A stretch of DNA of 9,305 nucleotides from Alphaproteobacteria bacterium (GTDB taxonomy: Bacteria > Pseudomonadota > Alphaproteobacteria > UBA828), in the NCBI GenBank assembly GCA_030604165.1, contig JAUVWK010000090.1, positions 1-9,305 on the forward strand, given 5' to 3'. The notes below the pieces were generated by a model. That model saw nothing but the letters and a program-made list of their open reading frames with translations, was not told the origin of the DNA and made no database searches. The translations under genes and the position numbers were made by a program. Shown here in pieces: positions 6,823 through 9,305 of the stretch (the first letter of the stretch is position 1; the number at the start of each line of letters is the position of its first letter).

Positions 6823-6912
6823 CCCTTATTGCTCCGTCATGTTCGCATGGTCCGGCAGGCGAGAGCATGGCGCGCACGCCGGGCTTAGACAAGCCTCGGC
6901 CGCGCCGGCCGG
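6823..6912 (-). promoter_or_regulatory. mltA-lutA intergenic region: two tandem hairpins and a direct repeat
   Basis: This 90-base gap holds three short patterns. First, CGGCC (6897-6901) pairs with GGCCG (6907-6911). Second, GGCTT (6882-6886) pairs with AAGCC (6891-6895) around a 4-base loop. Third, GCATGG on the plus strand occurs at 6845-6850 and again at 6865-6870, exactly 20 bases apart. The hairpins follow right after the mltA stop but lack a T-run, so they are not a standard terminator. I cannot point to a convincing -35/-10 pair. The region may hold a lut promoter or operator, but this is only suggested by the structure. Confidence 0.3.
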
Positions 6913-8154
6913 TTATCCGCCGGGCGCCACGACCTCAAGGCTGCGCGGCAAGAGCAGATAGTAGCGCCCGGTATGTTTCATCCGCCCGGCGACCTCCGCG
7001 GCCCGGGCGCTCGAGCCCCAAAAAAGATCGCCCCGCACGGGCCCGCGAATGGCGCCGCCGGTGTCTTGGGCAACGACGAGCCGCCGCAAGCGCCAGTCGG
7101 ACCAGGTCGGATCGGGGTCCGGCGCGCTGGCGACCAGCCAAATCGGCGTTCCGAGGGGCACGAATCGTCGATCGACCGCGAGCGAACGGCGCGCCGAAAG
7201 CGGCACGCCTTGGGCGCCGAGCGGGCCGAGGTCGCTAGTGGATTCGTCGAGCCAACGGAAGAACACATAGGAGCGATTCTCGCGCATCAGCGCCGCCGCC
7301 TTGCCGGGATTGCGCGCCAGCCAGGCGCGGATCGATTGCATGCTGACATTCTCGCGCGGCAGCTCGCCGCGCTCGAGCAGCGTGCGGCCGATGGCGTGGT
7401 AGACGTGGCCGTTGGTCGCGGCGTAGCCGATCCGCCGGACGTCGCCATCCTCGAAGACGACCCGCCCGGAGCCCTGAATGTGGAGAAAAAACGCGTCTAC
7501 GGCATCGGTCACCCAGACCAGCTCGAGACGTTTGCCCGCCAGCGCGCCGGTGTCGATCTCCGCGCGTGTCGGATAGGGCACGAGGCGGCCGTCGTCGACA
7601 CGACCGGCAACGCGCTGGCCACGGAGGGCTTCGCGAAACGCCCCCAAATCGACCGTTACCAAATCGGGCGGCTTGGCGTAGAGCGCCACGGCGTACCCGT
7701 CGGCCGGCGCAAACGCGCCCTTCAGCTCAGGCTCGAAGTAACCCGTGAAGAGGCCTTCGGGCGCGCCATTGTTGCTCGCCGCGTAGGGCCGAAACCAGGT
7801 CTCGAAATAGCGGCGCGCGGCCTCGTGGTCGGTAACGTCGAGCCCGCCGGCGGCCTCGCAGGCCGGTTTCCAATCGGCCATCGTGCCCGGGATGGCGCCG
7901 CCCATCGGACGGGTGTCCGGCTGCGGCAGGATCTTCGCGCACGACCGCACCAGCGCCACCAGCGCCTCGCCGTGGCTGTCCGCCGCCCAGCCCGGGAGCG
8001 CGGCGTAGTTCGCCGCCGCCAGGACGAGGCGGTCGGCGGCGGGTCCCGGCGCCTCGCGCGCCGGCGGCGCGCAGCCAGCCAAAAGGGCGAGGACGGCAAT
8101 GATCCCTGCGAGCGGCGCGACAAACGAAAAGCCGAGCGGCCGGCAGCGCGGCAT
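6913..8154 (-). CDS. mltA: Membrane-bound lytic murein transglycosylase A (MltA), lipoprotein
   Basis: MltA cleaves peptidoglycan glycan strands, leaving 1,6-anhydro-muramic ends, and is usually anchored to the outer membrane. The 413-residue product starts with a lipoprotein signal: hydrophobic residues 11-25 and lipobox LAGC with acceptor C28. The MltA domain begins around GLFTGYFEPEL (134-144) and includes AFFLHIQGSGRV (221-231). The C-terminal 3D domain spans about 325-405 with VVAQDTGGAIRG; D364 matches the catalytic aspartate of this family (Asp308 in E. coli MltA as I recall it). I chose the ATG at 8154 because it forms TGATG with the stop of the upstream Tim44-like gene and gives a proper signal peptide. 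An in-frame ATG at 8226 would push the signal inside. There is no purine-rich ribosome binding site, so translation probably depends on coupling. Confidence 0.95.
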   Translation of the reverse strand: MPRCRPLGFSFVAPLAGIIAVLALLAGCAPPAREAPGPAADRLVLAAANYAALPGWAADSHGEALVALVRSCAKILPQPDTRPMGGAIPGTMADWKPACEAAGGLDVTDHEAARRYFETWFRPYAASNNGAPEGLFTGYFEPELKGAFAPADGYAVALYAKPPDLVTVDLGAFREALRGQRVAGRVDDGRLVPYPTRAEIDTGALAGKRLELVWVTDAVDAFFLHIQGSGRVVFEDGDVRRIGYAATNGHVYHAIGRTLLERGELPRENVSMQSIRAWLARNPGKAAALMRENRSYVFFRWLDESTSDLGPLGAQGVPLSARRSLAVDRRFVPLGTPIWLVASAPDPDPTWSDWRLRRLVVAQDTGGAIRGPVRGDLFWGSSARAAEVAGRMKHTGRYYLLLPRSLEVVAPGG

Positions 8155-8960
8155 CAATTGGGGGAGCGGGTTTCGACCAGAGACCAGTTGGGATCGCGCG
8201 AGCGGGTATTGCGCGAGAACGTCCAAATATCGGTGACACGCACAATTGCCGTTGGATCGCCGTCAACAACCTCGCCATCCGCGCCGCGCGTCACATTGAT
8301 CTGCTGGCTGACAAACTTGATCACAAGTCGGGCCGTGCCGCCGCTCATGTCAGCGCCCACGATGCTCGCGGATTCAAGCGCGACGATGGTCGTCTCGGTG
8401 GCTTGGTCCGCCGCCAGCCGCGAGCGAATGGCGGCCGCGAACTCGTCATAGACATCGTCGCCCAGTAATGGTCTGAGCGAGGCCGTGTCGCCCTTGGCGA
8501 AGGCGTCGACCACCATCTCGAAGGCCATGCGGGCGCCGGCGACGAAGTCGCGCGCGTTGAACGTCGGATCCGCAGCCCTGATCTGCGTCAGGCCGGCCCG
8601 CACCCTGTCCGCGCCCCGAGACGCCGCGGCCGCCGGCTTGGTCCGAGCCGCTGGGGCGAGCCGCGCCGGCGTTTCGGCCGTCGCGGGACCCGCGTCGGCC
8701 GGCTCGCCAGCCGCCTCGTCTTTGGCCGATGTCTCGAGCAACTCGTCGTCCAAATCTTCCTCGGCCGGAGCGTTGCGGTCGGGTAGGTGAATGACTTTGC
8801 CGTGTCTTTGCTCCGCGGTCTTGCCGGAGCGCGTGAAGGCGTCGCCGTGCTGACGCTCCTGACCCGTGCGTCGGCCCAGCACACGGCGTAAGCGCAGGAT
8901 GATGAACACCGCGATGAGCGCGAAAAAAATTATGTCGAGAAACTGAAAACCGTCCGACAT
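8154..8960 (-). CDS. Tim44/TimA-like inner-membrane protein
   Basis: The 268-residue product has an N-terminal membrane segment (about residues 8-23) followed by LRRVLGRRTGQE (24-35), a pattern shared by alphaproteobacterial Tim44-like (TimA) proteins. A low-complexity Ala/Pro/Glu-rich linker covers about 75-118. A Tim44-like domain follows at about 125-262, including FVAGARMAFEMVVDAFAKGD (138-157), LRPLL and SRDPNWSLVETRSPN at the end. Mitochondrial Tim44 tethers the Hsp70 import motor; the bacterial relatives are membrane proteins of unclear function, probably in envelope protein handling. The ATG at 8960 has GAGG 4 bases upstream. Its stop overlaps the mltA start as TGATG. It is divergent from fxsA. 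Confidence 0.9.
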   Translation of the reverse strand: MSDGFQFLDIIFFALIAVFIILRLRRVLGRRTGQERQHGDAFTRSGKTAEQRHGKVIHLPDRNAPAEEDLDDELLETSAKDEAAGEPADAGPATAETPARLAPAARTKPAAAASRGADRVRAGLTQIRAADPTFNARDFVAGARMAFEMVVDAFAKGDTASLRPLLGDDVYDEFAAAIRSRLAADQATETTIVALESASIVGADMSGGTARLVIKFVSQQINVTRGADGEVVDGDPTAIVRVTDIWTFSRNTRSRDPNWSLVETRSPN

Positions 8961-9067
8961 ACTTCCTCACCTTGCCGCCGCGCCCGCTTCCGACGCACAA
9001 TCGCAGTCGCAACAGGGGCAGTAGAACGACGGCAATAGCAATCGCTGCCCGCCCCGCCCGAATACCC

Positions 9068-9100
9068 TGTCAGACCGTAACGAACACCGACGCTCTGACA
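9068..9100. repeat. Perfect 7-bp inverted repeat TGTCAGA-N19-TCTGACA
   Basis: TGTCAGA at 9068-9074 and its exact reverse complement TCTGACA at 9094-9100 are separated by 19 bases, with arm centres 26 bases apart. It lies just upstream of the -10-like block for fxsA, where an operator could sit. The arms do not extend beyond 7 bases on either side, so chance is possible. Confidence 0.45.
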
Positions 9101-9104
9101 AAAA

Positions 9105-9112
9105 TAGATAAT
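9105..9112 (+). promoter_or_regulatory. Candidate -10 element for fxsA
   Basis: TAGATAAT contains GATAAT (5 of 6 matches to TATAAT) in otherwise GC-rich DNA, 30 bases before the fxsA ATG. Transcription would start around 9118-9120, giving a leader of about 22-24 bases. No good -35 box is found 16-18 bases upstream. Confidence 0.35.
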
Positions 9113-9141
9113 GCCTCGCAGGAGGAAGCGCAAGCATCGCC

Positions 9142-9305
9142 ATGATTTTGTTTCTCCTGTTGCTTGCTGTCCCGGCAGCCGAGATTTTTCTTTTCGTCAA
9201 GATCGGCGGCATCATCGGTGCCTGGCCAACCATCGGCCTGATCCTCGCGACGGCGGTGATTGGCGGCACAATCCTGCGCGTTCAAGGCCTCAAAACCCTG
9301 GAGCG
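9142..9305 (+). CDS. fxsA: FxsA family cytoplasmic membrane protein (partial, 3' end outside window)
   Basis: The ATG at 9142 opens a frame that runs off the right edge; 54 residues are visible, starting MILFLLLLAVPAAEIFLFVK. This matches the FxsA family: a first membrane segment ending in E-I-F-L-F, then IGGIIGAWPTIGLIL and a second membrane stretch with TAVIGGTILR followed by VQGLKTLER. E. coli FxsA is an inner-membrane protein known for relieving F-plasmid PifA-mediated exclusion of phage T7; its everyday role is unknown. The frame has a stop at 9109-9111 and no other ATG, GTG or TTG before 9142, so this start is the only standard one. The nearest AGGAGG is about 16 bases upstream, which is unusually far. 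It is divergent from the Tim44-like gene. Confidence 0.88.
   Translation, partial: MILFLLLLAVPAAEIFLFVKIGGIIGAWPTIGLILATAVIGGTILRVQGLKTLE

Larger units (their letters stand above)
8961..9141. promoter_or_regulatory. Divergent intergenic region between the Tim44-like gene and fxsA
   Basis: This 181-base region must carry the start signals for two opposite transcription units. Two things stand out: a perfect 7-base inverted repeat (9068-9074 and 9094-9100) and an AT-rich -10-like block TAGATAAT at 9105-9112. On the minus strand, TTGTCA at 9101-9096 resembles a -35 box, but no good -10 follows it. The part next to the Tim44-like gene (8961-9060) shows nothing else that I can name. Confidence 0.5.

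Noticed and set aside
6826..6840. Four-codon open frame MTEQ just before lutA on the minus strand
   Set aside because: It starts at an ATG with no ribosome binding site of its own and simply overlaps the lutA site; there is nothing to show it acts as a leader peptide.
6973..8451. 492-residue open frame on the plus strand
   Set aside because: It is antisense to mltA and the Tim44-like gene, both clearly real. The Arg/Gly/Ala-rich translation is typical of a reverse frame in GC-rich DNA.
9111..9305. Alternative plus-strand frame from ATG 9111 with a basic start (MPRRRKRKHRH)
   Set aside because: It overlaps fxsA in another frame, and the fxsA frame has a clear family match and membrane segments. 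The basic run comes from reading the AGGAGG block as codons.

Overview
This is a high-GC stretch of ordinary chromosome from an alphaproteobacterium. The gene order and protein types suggest Rhodospirillales or a related order, judged by eye without any database search. Supporting signs are hisB followed by a DUF2628 gene and divergent from hslVU, an HslV with the WHGTT processing site, and a Tim44-like membrane protein next to MltA, Smr and FxsA genes. I found ten genes that are complete or cut only by the window edge in two cases (eleven with the edge-truncated fxsA), no RNA genes, no CRISPR array, no insertion sequence and no phage remnant.

Layout. Positions 1-845 (minus strand) hold hisB and the start of a DUF2628 membrane protein gene that runs off the left edge. 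Positions 846-1033 are a divergent intergenic region with a candidate heat-shock promoter. Positions 1034-2910 (plus strand) are hslV-hslU, the peptidase and ATPase of one protease. Positions 2921-8960 are a single run of minus-strand genes. In transcription order they are tim44-like, mltA, lutA, lutB, lutC, smr and a small DUF1232 membrane protein gene; the run ends tail to tail with hslU. Positions 8961-9141 are a second divergent intergenic region, followed by the start of fxsA on the plus strand, cut by the right edge.

How the genes work together. hslVU makes an ATP-dependent protease for misfolded proteins. hisB belongs to histidine synthesis. tim44-like and mltA act at the cell envelope: an inner-membrane Tim44-domain protein and an outer-membrane lytic transglycosylase, joined by a TGATG stop/start overlap. 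lutA, lutB and lutC encode the three-part iron-sulfur L-lactate oxidation complex. They have no lactate permease and no GntR-type regulator beside them within the window.

The most notable point is that lutABC sits inside the mltA/smr neighbourhood and is tightly linked downstream. lutC overlaps lutB by 4 bases, and the smr ribosome binding site lies inside the last codons of lutC. Upstream, a 90-base gap with two small adjacent hairpins and a 20-base-spaced direct repeat separates mltA from lutA, which could mark a separate transcription unit. I see nothing in this window that looks like an undescribed multi-gene system; the findings are modest regulatory and gene-order observations.
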